Source: Gordonia phthalatica (GTDB taxonomy: Bacteria; Actinomycetota; Actinomycetes; Mycobacteriales; Mycobacteriaceae). From it: a stretch of DNA of 64,000 bases. Shown piece by piece: positions 32,896-42,472 of this stretch. A model generated the notes under the pieces. The model saw nothing but the letters and a program-made list of their open reading frames with translations. It did no database searches and had not been told where the DNA came from. The DNA lies in the NCBI RefSeq assembly GCF_001305675.1, contig NZ_CP011853.1, positions 62,001-126,000 on the forward strand, written 5' to 3'. The position numbers were made by a program, and so were the translations under genes. The stretch's first letter is position 1. Every line of letters begins with the position of its first letter.

Positions 32896-34818
32896 CTAGC
32901 CCGGAATCAGGCTCGCCCGGCCGATCACGACCTCGATCGACGAACTCTTCCGCAGCTTGGTGCCCGCCGACGGGGTCTGGCCGACCACCTTGCCGTCGTC
33001 CTTGCTGGCGAGCCCCACGCCGCGTTCGCGCTGCGTCAGCGTGTTGGCCTCCCAACCGGCCCGCTCGAGGGCGGTCTGCGCCTCGGCGAGGGTCTTGCCG
33101 CGCAGGTTCGGCATCACGAACATGTTGCCGCGGGAGATCTGCACCTGGACGATGCTGCCGACCTCGACGTTCGTGCCGGGCTCCGGCGAGGTGCTGACGA
33201 CCTCACCGGACGGCAGTTCGGAGTCCACCTGAACGGTCGCCATCTCGAGGTCGAGGCCCTTGAGGGTGGTGGCCGCCTCGTCGCTGGTCTGCCCGCGCAG
33301 GTCCGGGAGACTGACCTCCTTGGGGCCCGTGCCGACGTAGACGATCACGCGGGCGTTCACCGGGGCGGACTGGCCGGTCCGCGGATTGGTGCGGACCACT
33401 TTGCCCTTGAGGTTCATGGTGGACTCGGTGTCCTCGGTCTTCACCTCGGTGAAGCCGAGCACCCCGAGTTGCTTCTTGGCCTCGTCCGGGGTCTTTCCAC
33501 GCAGGTCGGGCACCGATTGCCGCTGCGGGCCCGAGGAGATGTACAGCGTCACCTCGGAGCCCTTGGCGGTCGGGACGTCGTCACCGGGCGCCGTGCGGGT
33601 CGCGAGACCCTCGGCGATGTCGGAGCTCGGCTCCTTGGTCTGTTTCACCGAGAAGCCGGCCTGCTCCAGGTTCGCCTGGGCGGCGTCGGCCGCGAGTCCG
33701 GCGACCTTCGGCACGGCGATCAGCGGTGCCGACGACGACCACGGCGACCACGAGAACAGTCCGATCAGCATCACCAGGATCGCGGCGATCGCGACGGCGA
33801 TCCGGACGCGGCGACTGCGGAACACTCCGCTGCCGGCCGGCACCTCCGTCTCGTCCTCGCGGGTGGAGCGGGTCCGTCGACGGCTGTGCAGTGATTCGTT
33901 GCGGACGGCGATGCGCGGCGCGTCGATGAGGGCGGTCTGCTCCTCGTCGGTCAGCAGCATCGGGGCCGACGGCTTGCCGCCGGCGAGGACCTTGATCAGG
34001 TCGGCGCGGAAGTCGGCAGCCGTCTGGTAGCGGTTGGCCGGGTTCTTGCTCATCGCCTGCATGATCACTGAGTCCAGCTCGGGGGTGATCTCGGGCCGGA
34101 TGGACGACGGCCTGCGCGGATCCTCGTGAACGTGCTGGTGAGCGACGGCGATCGGCGAGTCGCCGGTGAACGGAGGCTCCCCGGTGACGAGCTCGAACAG
34201 CACGCAGCCCATCGAGTAGATGTCGCTGCGCGGATCCACCTTGATGCCGCGCGCCTGCTCGGGCGAGAGGTATTGCGCGGTGCCCATGACCGCGGACGTC
34301 TGCGTCATGGTGGCCGACGTGTCGTCGAGGGCGCGAGCGATGCCGAAGTCCATCACCTTGACCGCACCCGTCCGGTCGATCATCACGTTGGCGGGCTTCA
34401 TGTCGCGGTGGACGATGTTGTTCCGGTGCGAGAAGTCCATGGCGGCGGCCACGTCGGCCATCCACGTCATGGCCTGTTTCTGGGCGATGTGCCCGGAGGC
34501 GCGGAGGATGTCGCGGAGGGTCTCGCCCTCCACGTACTCCATCACGATGAACGGCAGCGGACCCTCGTCGGTCTCGGCCTCACCGGTGTCGAAGACCTGC
34601 ACGATGGTCGGGTGGTTCAGCTTCGCGGCGTTCTTGGCCTCACGGTGGAACCGCATGTAGAACATCGGATCCCGGGCCAGGTCGGGCCGCAGGATCTTGA
34701 TCGCGACGTCGCGGTGCAGCAGCAGGTCGCGCGCGAACTGGACCTCCGACATGCCGCCGAAGCCGAGCGTCTCACCGAGCTCGTACCGCTCGGACAGATA
34801 GTGCGGATCGTCGTTCAA
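32896..34818 (-). CDS. pknB: Ser/Thr protein kinase PknB with four PASTA domains
   Basis: Predicted 640 residues. The kinase domain is about residues 10-275: GETLGFGGMSEVQFAR, VAIKILRPDL (Lys), VHRDMKPANVM (catalytic Asp), DFGIAR, and activation loop TSATMTQTSAVMGTAQYLSP. A juxtamembrane Arg/Glu-rich stretch, one membrane helix (VRIAVAIAAILVMLIGLF) and four extracellular PASTA repeats follow. PASTA domains bind muropeptides/lipid II, so the kinase couples cell-wall precursor status to phosphorylation of division and growth proteins. It is last in the operon, 6 bp after pknA. Confidence 0.95.
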   Translation of the reverse strand: MNDDPHYLSERYELGETLGFGGMSEVQFARDLLLHRDVAIKILRPDLARDPMFYMRFHREAKNAAKLNHPTIVQVFDTGEAETDEGPLPFIVMEYVEGETLRDILRASGHIAQKQAMTWMADVAAAMDFSHRNNIVHRDMKPANVMIDRTGAVKVMDFGIARALDDTSATMTQTSAVMGTAQYLSPEQARGIKVDPRSDIYSMGCVLFELVTGEPPFTGDSPIAVAHQHVHEDPRRPSSIRPEITPELDSVIMQAMSKNPANRYQTAADFRADLIKVLAGGKPSAPMLLTDEEQTALIDAPRIAVRNESLHSRRRTRSTREDETEVPAGSGVFRSRRVRIAVAIAAILVMLIGLFSWSPWSSSAPLIAVPKVAGLAADAAQANLEQAGFSVKQTKEPSSDIAEGLATRTAPGDDVPTAKGSEVTLYISSGPQRQSVPDLRGKTPDEAKKQLGVLGFTEVKTEDTESTMNLKGKVVRTNPRTGQSAPVNARVIVYVGTGPKEVSLPDLRGQTSDEAATTLKGLDLEMATVQVDSELPSGEVVSTSPEPGTNVEVGSIVQVQISRGNMFVMPNLRGKTLAEAQTALERAGWEANTLTQRERGVGLASKDDGKVVGQTPSAGTKLRKSSSIEVVIGRASLIPG

Positions 34819-34824
34819 GGACAG

Positions 34825-36183
34825 TCACCCCCCGTTTCCGGGGAAGCCGGGGATCGTGAAGGTGAAACCGGGTCGAGGCGTGGTCGTCGTCTCGGTCGGT
34901 GTCGTCTCGTCGGTCGGTGTCGTCTCGTCGGAGGTGGTGGTCTCCTCGGACGTCGTGGTCTCCTCCGAGGTGGTCTCCTCCGACGTCGTGGTGCGGTCCG
35001 GCGACGTCCGTGTCGGGGTGTTCTCCTGCGTCTCGGTGACCGTCGCGGTGGTGTGTGTCGGGGCCGGCGGCGTCTGCGACGGGCTGGACGTCAGCCAGTA
35101 CACGACGATCGCGATCGCGGCCAGCAGCAGCAGGGTGGCGATGGCCGTCAACACCTTGTGGGTGGTGCTCCAGCCGCCGTCGTCGACCGACTGCCGGTGT
35201 ACGGCGGCCGTGCCGGTGCGCGTCGAGGGCTGGGAGTGGGCAGCGGTGCGCGGCGGCACCGGCGAGGTCATTGCGCGCGTGCCGATCGGGGCGGCGGCCG
35301 CGGCGGCACCGCCTGCTGCGGCAGCGGTCCGCGGCACCGGCGGTCGATGACCGGCGCGCACCTGGGCGACGGCGTCGGCGAACTCGCCGCCCGTCGCGTA
35401 GCGCTGGGTCGGATCCTTCGACAGCGCGATCTCGATCAGCTCGCGGACCGGCGCCGGAACGCTCTGCGGCAGCGGCGGCGGAGGCTCCTGGATGTGCTTC
35501 ATCGCCACGGTGATGGCGCCGTCGCCGAGGAAGGGCCGTCGACCGGTCAGGGCCTCGTAGCCGACGACGCCGAGCGCGTACACGTCGGACGCCGCGGTGG
35601 CCTCGCCGCCGGTCGCCTGCTCGGGCGAGATGTACTGGGCGGTGCCCATCACCATGCCGGTCTGCGTCACGGGGGCCGCGTCGACGGCCTTCGCGATGCC
35701 GAAGTCGGTGATCTTCACCTGGCCGGTGGGCGTGATGAGGATGTTGCCGGGCTTCACGTCGCGGTGCACCAGGCCGGCGGTGTGCGCGGCCTGCAGTGCA
35801 CGACCCGTCTGCTCCAGCATGTCGAGGGTGTGCGGCAGTGACAGCTGTCCCATGCGGGAGATCACCGAGTTCAGCGGCTCACCGTCCACCAGCTCCATGA
35901 CCAGGTAGGCGAGCGGGTCGCCGCCGTTGCGGTCGGGCGTCTCGCCGTAGTCGAAGACGCCCGCGATGCCGGGATCGTTCAGTCGAGCGGTGGTCTGCGC
36001 CTCCGTGCGGAAGCGACGCAGGAACTCGGAGTCGTTCGAGTACTCGGCCTTCAAGACCTTCACGGCCACTCGACGACCCAGTCGGGTGTCGAGGGCCTCC
36101 CACACCTGGCCCATGCCACCCGTGGCGATCAACCGGACCAGTCGGTACCGGTCGGCGATGATGGTGCCGTTCTGCAGGCTCAT
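34825..36183 (-). CDS. pknA: Ser/Thr protein kinase PknA
   Basis: Predicted 452 residues. Kinase domain about 10-270: RLIATGGMGQVWEA, VAVKVLKAEY, LVHRDVKPGNILI, DFGIAKAVD and VMGTAQYISPEQATGG. Then come a linker, a membrane helix (VLTAIATLLLLAAIAIVVYW) and an extracellular tail of about 85 residues made of Thr/Glu/Ser repeats (SEETTTSEETTTSDETT), ending PGFTFTIPGFPGNGG. It has no PASTA domains. PknA works with PknB to control cell shape and division. It overlaps pbpA by 4 bp, which implies coupled translation. Confidence 0.93.
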   Translation of the reverse strand: MSLQNGTIIADRYRLVRLIATGGMGQVWEALDTRLGRRVAVKVLKAEYSNDSEFLRRFRTEAQTTARLNDPGIAGVFDYGETPDRNGGDPLAYLVMELVDGEPLNSVISRMGQLSLPHTLDMLEQTGRALQAAHTAGLVHRDVKPGNILITPTGQVKITDFGIAKAVDAAPVTQTGMVMGTAQYISPEQATGGEATAASDVYALGVVGYEALTGRRPFLGDGAITVAMKHIQEPPPPLPQSVPAPVRELIEIALSKDPTQRYATGGEFADAVAQVRAGHRPPVPRTAAAAGGAAAAAAPIGTRAMTSPVPPRTAAHSQPSTRTGTAAVHRQSVDDGGWSTTHKVLTAIATLLLLAAIAIVVYWLTSSPSQTPPAPTHTTATVTETQENTPTRTSPDRTTTSEETTSEETTTSEETTTSDETTPTDETTPTETTTTPRPGFTFTIPGFPGNGG

Positions 36184-37682
36184 CGAGCACCTCCCGCGTA
36201 TGCGTTCATGACAGCGCGTCCGATCGGTGCGGCAGCGACGCCGCCGTACGAACCCTGTCCCCTGTTTCCATTTTCAAGAATGACTGCGACCGCGATCCGG
36301 GCATTGGAACTCGGTGAGAAGGCGATGTACCAGGCATACGGCGTCTCGCCGCCGTCCGCCGAGTCGGAGTGCTCGGCGGTGCCGGTCTTCGACGCGATGC
36401 CCGACTGCGCGTCGGCGGTGTGCTGCTCGGACAGGATCATCATCTCGGTGATCTTGTCGGCCTCCTCCGCGGACAGCGGGCGACCCAGCGCCGATGGCGA
36501 CGTGGTGGAGATGGTCCGCAGATCGGCGGTCTGCAACTTGTCGACCAGGTACGGGCGCATGCGGACGCCGCCGTTCGCGACGGTCGCCGCGATCACCGCG
36601 TTCTGCAGGACGGTGAGGCGCACGTCGCGCTGACCGATGGCCGACTGACCCAGTGCGGCACGGTCGGCGATGTCGCCGACGGCCGACGGCGCCACCCGCA
36701 TCGGGATGCCGGGCGGGTTCTCCCCGACGCCGAACAGCTTCGACGTCGCCGTGAACTGGCTGACGCCGTCCTCCGGCATCTTCGCGGTCATCAGGTCCAC
36801 GAAGGCGGTGTTGCACGAGTACTGGAACGCCTGCGTCAGCGTCACCGTGCCGCCGGACGAGCCGGGGCAGGTGGACCCGCTGTCGTTGGAGAGCGTGGTG
36901 TTGGTGCCGGGCAGGGTGATCCTCGAGGACGCCGTCAGTCGGGTCTGCGGTCCCAGACCGGCCTTCAGCGCCGTGGCGGTGGTGACCACCTTGTAGGTGG
37001 AGCCGGGCGGGTAGATGGCGTCGATGGCGCGGTTGGTCATCGGCTCGTCGCCGCCGTCCGCGTTGTACATCTTCCATGCCTTCTCGGCGTCGCCGAAGTC
37101 CTGCGACGCGAGGCTGTTCGGGTCGTAGCTGGGCGTCGATGCCATGGCGAGGATCTTGCCGGTGCTCGGCTCCAGCGCGACCACCGCGCCGCGACAGTCG
37201 CCGGCACAGCCCGCATTCTTCAGTTCGCGGTAGGCCACGCGCTGCAGCGTCGGGTCGATCGTGGTGACGACGTTGCCGCCGCGCGGGTCGCGTCCGGAGA
37301 ACATGTCCATGAACCGCTGGGTGAACAGGCGGTCGTCGTTGCCGTTGAGGATGGTGTCCTCGGCGTACTCGATGCCCCGGTCCGCGCGGTACACGAACGA
37401 GAAGTACCCGGTGACCGGCGAGAACACCGACGGATCCTTGGTCGGGTACCGACGCAGATACTTGAACTTGTTGTCGGTCGGGACCGACTCCGCCAGGATC
37501 GTTCCGTCGGCGGCGACGATGACGCCGCGCTGGCGCGCGTACTCGTCGAGCAGGACGCGCGAGTTGCGGGTGTCGGAGCGGAGGTCGTCGGCCTTGAAGA
37601 CCTGCACGTAGGTGGCGTTCGCCAGCAGCGCGATGACCATGACCATCGCCGCGATCGCGACCTTCTGGATGGGACGGTTCAC
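36180..37682 (-). CDS. pbpA: Class B penicillin-binding protein PbpA
   Basis: Predicted 500 residues: a membrane anchor near the N-terminus (VAIAAMVMVIALLANATYVQ), a dimerisation domain, and a transpeptidase domain. The transpeptidase has active-site YPPGSTYKV (SxxK), FQYSCNTAF (SxN) and SKTGTAEH (KTG). It cross-links peptidoglycan with RodA as the partner glycosyltransferase, and in mycobacteria it is a substrate of PknB. It overlaps rodA and pknA by 4 bp on each side. Confidence 0.94.
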   Translation of the reverse strand: MNRPIQKVAIAAMVMVIALLANATYVQVFKADDLRSDTRNSRVLLDEYARQRGVIVAADGTILAESVPTDNKFKYLRRYPTKDPSVFSPVTGYFSFVYRADRGIEYAEDTILNGNDDRLFTQRFMDMFSGRDPRGGNVVTTIDPTLQRVAYRELKNAGCAGDCRGAVVALEPSTGKILAMASTPSYDPNSLASQDFGDAEKAWKMYNADGGDEPMTNRAIDAIYPPGSTYKVVTTATALKAGLGPQTRLTASSRITLPGTNTTLSNDSGSTCPGSSGGTVTLTQAFQYSCNTAFVDLMTAKMPEDGVSQFTATSKLFGVGENPPGIPMRVAPSAVGDIADRAALGQSAIGQRDVRLTVLQNAVIAATVANGGVRMRPYLVDKLQTADLRTISTTSPSALGRPLSAEEADKITEMMILSEQHTADAQSGIASKTGTAEHSDSADGGETPYAWYIAFSPSSNARIAVAVILENGNRGQGSYGGVAAAPIGRAVMNAYAGGAR

Positions 37683-39103
37683 TGTTTACGCACCACCCGC
37701 GTGGACATCGCGTCCAAGGGCACCGACCGTTGCTTCGGTGCGTCGGGTTCGCGAGCCGCGTTGGAGATGCGGATCAGCAGGGCCAGCAGGATGTAGTTCG
37801 CCAGGAGCGACGAGCCGCCGTACGCCAGGAAGGGCGTGGTCAGGCCGGTCAGCGGGATCAGCTTCGAGACACCGCCGAAGACGACGAACACCTGGAACAG
37901 GATGGTGAAGCTCAGGCCGGTGGCGAGGAGTTTGCCGAAGCTGTCGCGGACGGCGATCGCCGAACGCAGACCGCGGACCGTGATGACCAGGTACAGCATC
38001 ATGATCGCGGCCAGACCCACCAGGCCGAGCTCCTCGGCGAACGAGGTGAGGATGAAGTCGGTGTTGGCGAACGGCACGATGTTCGGGCGCCCGGAGCCGA
38101 GCCCGGTGCCGAACATCCCGCCGGTCGCGAAACCGAACAGGCTCTGCGCGATCTGGTAGCCGTAGGTGTCGTACTGGGCGAACGGATCCTGCCAGATCGC
38201 GACGCGGATCTGCAGGTGGTCGAACAGCTGGTAGGCGACGACGGCGGCGAGCGCGAACAGCGTGATGCCCAGCATCAGCCAGCTGACCCGCGATGTCGCG
38301 ACGTACAGCATGGTCAGGACGGTCGCGAAGATCAGCAGCGGGGTGCCGAGGTCGTTGGCGGCGGCGAGGACGATGGTCGCGACGGCCCACGCGCCCAACA
38401 GGGGACCGAGGTCGCGCAGGCGCGGGAAGTCGATGCCGGCGAACTGCTTGCCCGCAGTCGTGAACAGGTCGCGTCGGGACACCAGGAATGCGGCGACGAA
38501 GATGATGATCGCGATCTTCGAGAACTCGGCGGGCTGGATGCTGAAACCGGGCACCTTGATCCAGTTGCGCGAGCCGTTGACCTCGGCCATCGACGCAGGC
38601 AGGACCATCGGGATCGACAGGAAGATGATGCCGCCGAGGCCCAGCGTGTACGCGTACCGGGACAGGGTGCGGTGGTCGCGGATCACGATCAGCGTCACGC
38701 TGAACGCGATGATGCCGAGGACCAGCCACATCAACTGCTGGTCGGCGTTGTGCGTCATCTCGTCGGCCTTCACCAGCTCGTCGCGGCGCGACGATCCGAG
38801 GTCGAGGCGATAGATCATCACCAGACCGAGTCCGTTGAGGAGCGCCACGCAGGGCAGCAGCAGCGGGTCGGCGAACGGAGCGAACTGACGGATCACCAGG
38901 TGCGCGACGCCGAACAGCACCACGAACGCGATCGTGTACTTGAAGAACTCGAAGCCCAGACCGACGTCTTGAGCGCCCTGCACGGTGAGCAGAGCGCCGA
39001 TGACGACGAAGACGGCGAACGAGAGCAGCACCACCTCGGTGGTGCGGCCGGAACTCTTCGGCGGGGGAGCCGGAGGGGCGTGCACGGCGGGCGCGGACGT
39101 CAT
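37679..39103 (-). CDS. rodA: SEDS-family peptidoglycan glycosyltransferase RodA/FtsW
   Basis: Predicted 474 residues with about ten to twelve membrane helices. SEDS landmarks are GSRNWIKVPGFSIQPAEFSK (substrate loop with the Pro-Ala-Glu-Phe motif), NDLGTPLLIFATVLTML (catalytic Asp region), and the C-terminal GLTTPFLAYGGSSLLANY. It polymerises glycan strands from lipid II for the adjacent PbpA. The proline-rich N-terminus is cytosolic. It lies between pstP and pbpA with 4-bp overlaps. Confidence 0.94.
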   Translation of the reverse strand: MTSAPAVHAPPAPPPKSSGRTTEVVLLSFAVFVVIGALLTVQGAQDVGLGFEFFKYTIAFVVLFGVAHLVIRQFAPFADPLLLPCVALLNGLGLVMIYRLDLGSSRRDELVKADEMTHNADQQLMWLVLGIIAFSVTLIVIRDHRTLSRYAYTLGLGGIIFLSIPMVLPASMAEVNGSRNWIKVPGFSIQPAEFSKIAIIIFVAAFLVSRRDLFTTAGKQFAGIDFPRLRDLGPLLGAWAVATIVLAAANDLGTPLLIFATVLTMLYVATSRVSWLMLGITLFALAAVVAYQLFDHLQIRVAIWQDPFAQYDTYGYQIAQSLFGFATGGMFGTGLGSGRPNIVPFANTDFILTSFAEELGLVGLAAIMMLYLVITVRGLRSAIAVRDSFGKLLATGLSFTILFQVFVVFGGVSKLIPLTGLTTPFLAYGGSSLLANYILLALLIRISNAAREPDAPKQRSVPLDAMSTRVVRKQ

Positions 39104-40530
39104 GCGGCGTCCCGGCAGGTCGGTTGGCCGTCGGCGCCGGTGGTGGGCACGGGCGACGGGGTCGCGGTGGTGGGGGCCGGCTTCTCCGGGGTGCGGTCCT
39201 CCGGCTTGCGATCACCGGGCTTGGGCTCGGGGGCGGGCGGCGCAGGCGGCGCGCACTTGGGGAGGAAGGCCAGCTGACGGACCCGCTCGCGGGTGGTCTC
39301 GAGGTCGTCGTTCTTGATGCTGTTCGACGTCACCGCGCTCCGGCCGATGCCGGTGAGGTCCTTCACCTTCAGCGGGCTGCAGTCCGAGGTCGAGTCCGCG
39401 GGCTGGAAGTCGATCTGCGGCTGTTCCGCGTTCGGGTCGTCGACGCAGGCGCGCTCATTGGGCGACTGCACCGTGAAGAACAGGAGGGTGTCGGGACTGC
39501 CGGAGAAGATCTCCACATTCCCGTCGACGGCCGTGACGAAGGTGCTGGCCATCGCCTTGGAGCGGACCACGAAGAAGGCGGTCACCAGCAGGGCGATCGC
39601 CGCCAGCACGGCGATGATCACCAGCGGCCAGCGCCAGCTGCGCTTTGCTGCGGGCTCGTCCTCGTCGTCGTGGATCGTCGGTCGGGCGGGTTTGGGTGCC
39701 GGTGCGCGCAGGGCGGCGGCACGACCGGCCGCGGTGGCCGGGTTGGGCACGTAACCCGCGGCGTCGTCGTCTCCTGCGGCGCCGCCGACGATGGGGGTGG
39801 AGTCGCCGAACTCGTTGTCGACGACGTCGGCGACGACGACGGTCACGTTGTCTGGGCCGCCGCTGCGGAGCGCGAGCTCGATGAGACGGTCGGCGCACGC
39901 CTTGTGGTCTTCGATCGATCCGAGGGTGTCGGCGAGGGTCTCGTCGCTGACGACGTCGGAGAGGCCGTCGCTGCACAGCAGGTAGCGATCACCGGCGCGA
40001 GCTTCGCGCATGATCAGCGTCGGCTCCACCTCCTGGCCGGTCAGCGCGCGCATGATCAGTGACCGCTGCGGATGCGTGTGCGCCTGCTCGGCGGTGATGC
40101 GGCCCTCGTCGACGAGACTCTGGACGAAGGTGTCGTCGCGGGTGATCTGGCTCAGTTGACCGTCGCGGTACAGGTAGCCGCGGGAGTCGCCGACGTGGCA
40201 CAGACCGATCCGGCTGCCGGCGAAGAGGATGGCGGTGAGCGTGGTGCCCATGCCGTCGAGTTCGGGCTGCTTCGCGACCTGCGCGGCGATGGCGTTGTTG
40301 CCGTCGGCCGTGGCGCGTTCGAGCGCCGACAGCAGGTCGCCGCCGGGCTCGTCGTTGTCGAGGGGGCGCAGGGCTTCGATCACCAGCTGGCTGGCGACCT
40401 CGCCGGCGGCGTGGCCGCCCATGCCGTCGGCCAGGGCCAGGAGTCGAGCGCCGGCGTAGACGGAGTCCTCGTTGTTCGAGCGGACCAGACCGCGGTCGCT
40501 TCGCGCGATGTAGCGCAGTACCTGGGTCAC
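39100..40530 (-). CDS. pstP: PP2C-type Ser/Thr phosphatase PstP
   Basis: Predicted 476 residues. The catalytic domain is about 1-240 with metal-binding motifs RSNNEDSVYAG, ALADGMGGHAAGEVAS, HVGDSRGYLYRDG, CSDGLSDVVSDE and GGPDNVTVVVADV. Then follow a linker, one membrane helix (WPLVIIAVLAAIALLVTAFF) and an outer domain of about 170 residues ending in a Pro/Thr-rich tail. It dephosphorylates PknA/PknB and their targets such as PbpA and the FHA proteins. Overlaps of 4 bp with both neighbours. Confidence 0.94.
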   Translation of the reverse strand: MTQVLRYIARSDRGLVRSNNEDSVYAGARLLALADGMGGHAAGEVASQLVIEALRPLDNDEPGGDLLSALERATADGNNAIAAQVAKQPELDGMGTTLTAILFAGSRIGLCHVGDSRGYLYRDGQLSQITRDDTFVQSLVDEGRITAEQAHTHPQRSLIMRALTGQEVEPTLIMREARAGDRYLLCSDGLSDVVSDETLADTLGSIEDHKACADRLIELALRSGGPDNVTVVVADVVDNEFGDSTPIVGGAAGDDDAAGYVPNPATAAGRAAALRAPAPKPARPTIHDDEDEPAAKRSWRWPLVIIAVLAAIALLVTAFFVVRSKAMASTFVTAVDGNVEIFSGSPDTLLFFTVQSPNERACVDDPNAEQPQIDFQPADSTSDCSPLKVKDLTGIGRSAVTSNSIKNDDLETTRERVRQLAFLPKCAPPAPPAPEPKPGDRKPEDRTPEKPAPTTATPSPVPTTGADGQPTCRDAA

Positions 40531-40991
40531 GGGCGCAGCTCGATCACGGTCTTGCCGACACGGATCGGCGTGTTGAGCGGGGCGCGGACCGCGGTGGTCA
40601 CCTTGGTGCGGTCCAGGTAGGTGCCGTTGGTGGAGCCGAGGTCTTCGACGTACCAGTCGTCACCCCGCGGGGACAGGCGGGCGTGTCGTTCGGAGGCGTA
40701 GTCGTCGGTCAGGACGAGCGTCGAGTCGTCGGCCCGCCCGATCAGCACCGGCTGGGTGCCGAGGGTGATGCGCGTGTTCGCGAGCGCACCGGCCGTCACC
40801 ACCAGGTAGCGCGCGGTGCCGCGGGGTCGGCCGGCTCGCTGCTTGCGTTCGGCGCGTCCCGAACGCACAGTCGTGCGGTTGCCGCCGGCCGCGGCGAGAT
40901 CAGAGCGCATGGCTCGGATGATGGCGTACACGAAAAGCCAGAGCAGGATGAGGAACCCGAATCGGATCACCTGCAGCAGGATGCCCTGCAT
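40527..40991 (-). CDS. fhaB: FHA-domain protein FhaB (FipA-like)
   Basis: Predicted 154 residues. An N-terminal membrane helix (VIRFGFLILLWLFVYAIIRA) is followed by a basic stretch and a C-terminal FHA domain: PVLIGRADDSTLVLTDDYAS, ERHARLSPRGDDWYVEDLGS and TNGTYLDRTKV. The GR, SxxH and NG phosphothreonine-binding positions are conserved. It binds phosphorylated partners at the division site. It is 101 bp downstream of fhaA and heads the overlapping run down to pknB. Confidence 0.92.
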   Translation of the reverse strand: MQGILLQVIRFGFLILLWLFVYAIIRAMRSDLAAAGGNRTTVRSGRAERKQRAGRPRGTARYLVVTAGALANTRITLGTQPVLIGRADDSTLVLTDDYASERHARLSPRGDDWYVEDLGSTNGTYLDRTKVTTAVRAPLNTPIRVGKTVIELRP

Positions 40992-41092
40992 CTACCCCCA
41001 TCACCTCCCTCACAGACGGGTCACCGGTCTCCCGGATGCATTCAGCGGTCGAGTGACGGTGAATCACTCGACCGCATCTTATGCGGAATCTT

Positions 41093-42472
41093 CTACTGGA
41101 ACCGCACCGTGATGTCCGAGTGACCCAATCGAACCCGATCGCCGTCGGCGAGTTCCCAGCTGCTGACCTGAAGGTCGTTGACCGTGGTGCCGTTGGTCGA
41201 GTTCAGGTCGGTCAGCATCGCGGTCTGGCCGTCCCAGCGGATCTCGACGTGACGACGCGAGACGCCGGTGTCGGGCAGGCGGAACTGCGCGTCCTGGCCG
41301 CGGCCGATGACATTGGAGCCCTGGCGCAGCGAGAAGGTGCGGTTGCTGCCGTCCTCGAGGACCAGCGTGATGGCCGACGGCGCGTAGCCGGCGGGCTGAC
41401 CGTAGGCCGGAGCCGGGGCGTAACCCTGCTGCTCGTAGCCCCCGGGCTGCTGCTGACCGTAGTCGTACTGCGCCTGCTGCTCGTATCCCTGCGGGGCATA
41501 GCCCTGGTCGGCCGGCTGTGCGTAGCCCTGCTGCTGGTACTGGACCTGGTCGTACTGGGGCTGTCCGTAACCCTGCTGGTCGTAGGGCTGCTGCTCGTAT
41601 CCCTGCGGCGCGTAACCCTGCTGGTCGCCGTAGCCCTGCTGTTCGTACTGGGGCTGCTCGTACTGCGGCTGCTGCGGCTGACCGTAACCGTGATCGGCCG
41701 GCGCCTGACCGTAACCCTGCTGGTCGCCGTAACCCTGCTGGCCGTAGGCCTGGGGCTGCTCGTAGCCACCGGGCTGCTGCTGGCCGTAGTCGTACTGGGG
41801 CTGCTGCGGCTGGCTGTAACCCTGCTGGTCGTACTGGGGTGCCTGACCGTATTGCGGCTGCTCGTAGCCATGCTGGTCGGCGGGCGGCTGCTGGCCGTAA
41901 CCCTGCTGCGGGTAGCCGCCCTGCTGGTTGTAGTCGTACTGCTGGTTCGGGTCGCCCTGCGGGGCGTATCCCTGGTGCTGACCGCCCTGGTCGTTTCCGG
42001 GGGGATTTGTCATGGCTCGGGCTCCTCGGTCGTGACGTTGGGGTTGGTGTGGTTGCCGGTTCACCGGCGCACCGGGCGGGGCCACAGGTCGCGCCGAGAC
42101 ATCTGGGTCGACGACGCCGCGCGTGCGGAACTGTCCGGTGTGCAGTGACGGTTCTGGATCGAACTCTACGACGACAGACCCGTAAGTCTGCCATCCATTG
42201 TCGCGGATGAAGTCTTCCAAGTGTCGAGAGAAGGTCTTGCGATTCAGTTCGTACTCGGCCGAGACGCTCTCGAAGTCCGAGTCGCTCAGTATCAACGTGT
42301 AGCTGTTGGCCACCAGCGTCGAACCGTCGCCCAGATCCTCGGCCGAGGTCTCGGCCTCCCGCTGGAGTGACTGCTCGATCTCCTGGGGTGCGACCTTTCC
42401 GCCGAAGACGCGGGCGAACCCTCCGTCTACAGCGGACTCGAGCTTCCGCTCGATCCGGTCAAAGAAACCCAC
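41093..42472 (-). CDS. fhaA: FhaA: DUF3662 plus FHA protein with long Q/Y/G-rich linker
   Basis: Predicted 459 residues from GTG 42472 (VGFFDRIERKLESAVDGGFA matches the conserved start; ATG 42514 would add 14). The DUF3662 domain is about 1-120, then a disordered linker (about 150-360) dominated by repeats such as QGYGQ and YGQQQPGGYEQ. The C-terminal FHA domain is about 365-459: SNVIGRGQDAQFRLPDTGVS, RRHVEIRWDG, DLNSTNGTTVNDLQ. In mycobacteria FhaA binds the phosphorylated pseudokinase domain of MviN, regulating lipid II export. The linker is far more repetitive and Gln/Tyr-rich than usual. Confidence 0.92.
   Translation of the reverse strand: MGFFDRIERKLESAVDGGFARVFGGKVAPQEIEQSLQREAETSAEDLGDGSTLVANSYTLILSDSDFESVSAEYELNRKTFSRHLEDFIRDNGWQTYGSVVVEFDPEPSLHTGQFRTRGVVDPDVSARPVAPPGAPVNRQPHQPQRHDRGARAMTNPPGNDQGGQHQGYAPQGDPNQQYDYNQQGGYPQQGYGQQPPADQHGYEQPQYGQAPQYDQQGYSQPQQPQYDYGQQQPGGYEQPQAYGQQGYGDQQGYGQAPADHGYGQPQQPQYEQPQYEQQGYGDQQGYAPQGYEQQPYDQQGYGQPQYDQVQYQQQGYAQPADQGYAPQGYEQQAQYDYGQQQPGGYEQQGYAPAPAYGQPAGYAPSAITLVLEDGSNRTFSLRQGSNVIGRGQDAQFRLPDTGVSRRHVEIRWDGQTAMLTDLNSTNGTTVNDLQVSSWELADGDRVRLGHSDITVRFQ

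Noticed and set aside
34126..35841. 571-codon plus-strand frame opposite pknB and pknA
   Set aside because: Antisense shadow. Kinase motifs are on the minus strand, and the product has no domain.
41390..41990. Possible CRISPR-like repeat array
   Set aside because: The repeats are degenerate, in-frame codon repeats for Gln/Tyr/Gly inside fhaA, without unique spacers or cas genes. I see no CRISPR array in the window.
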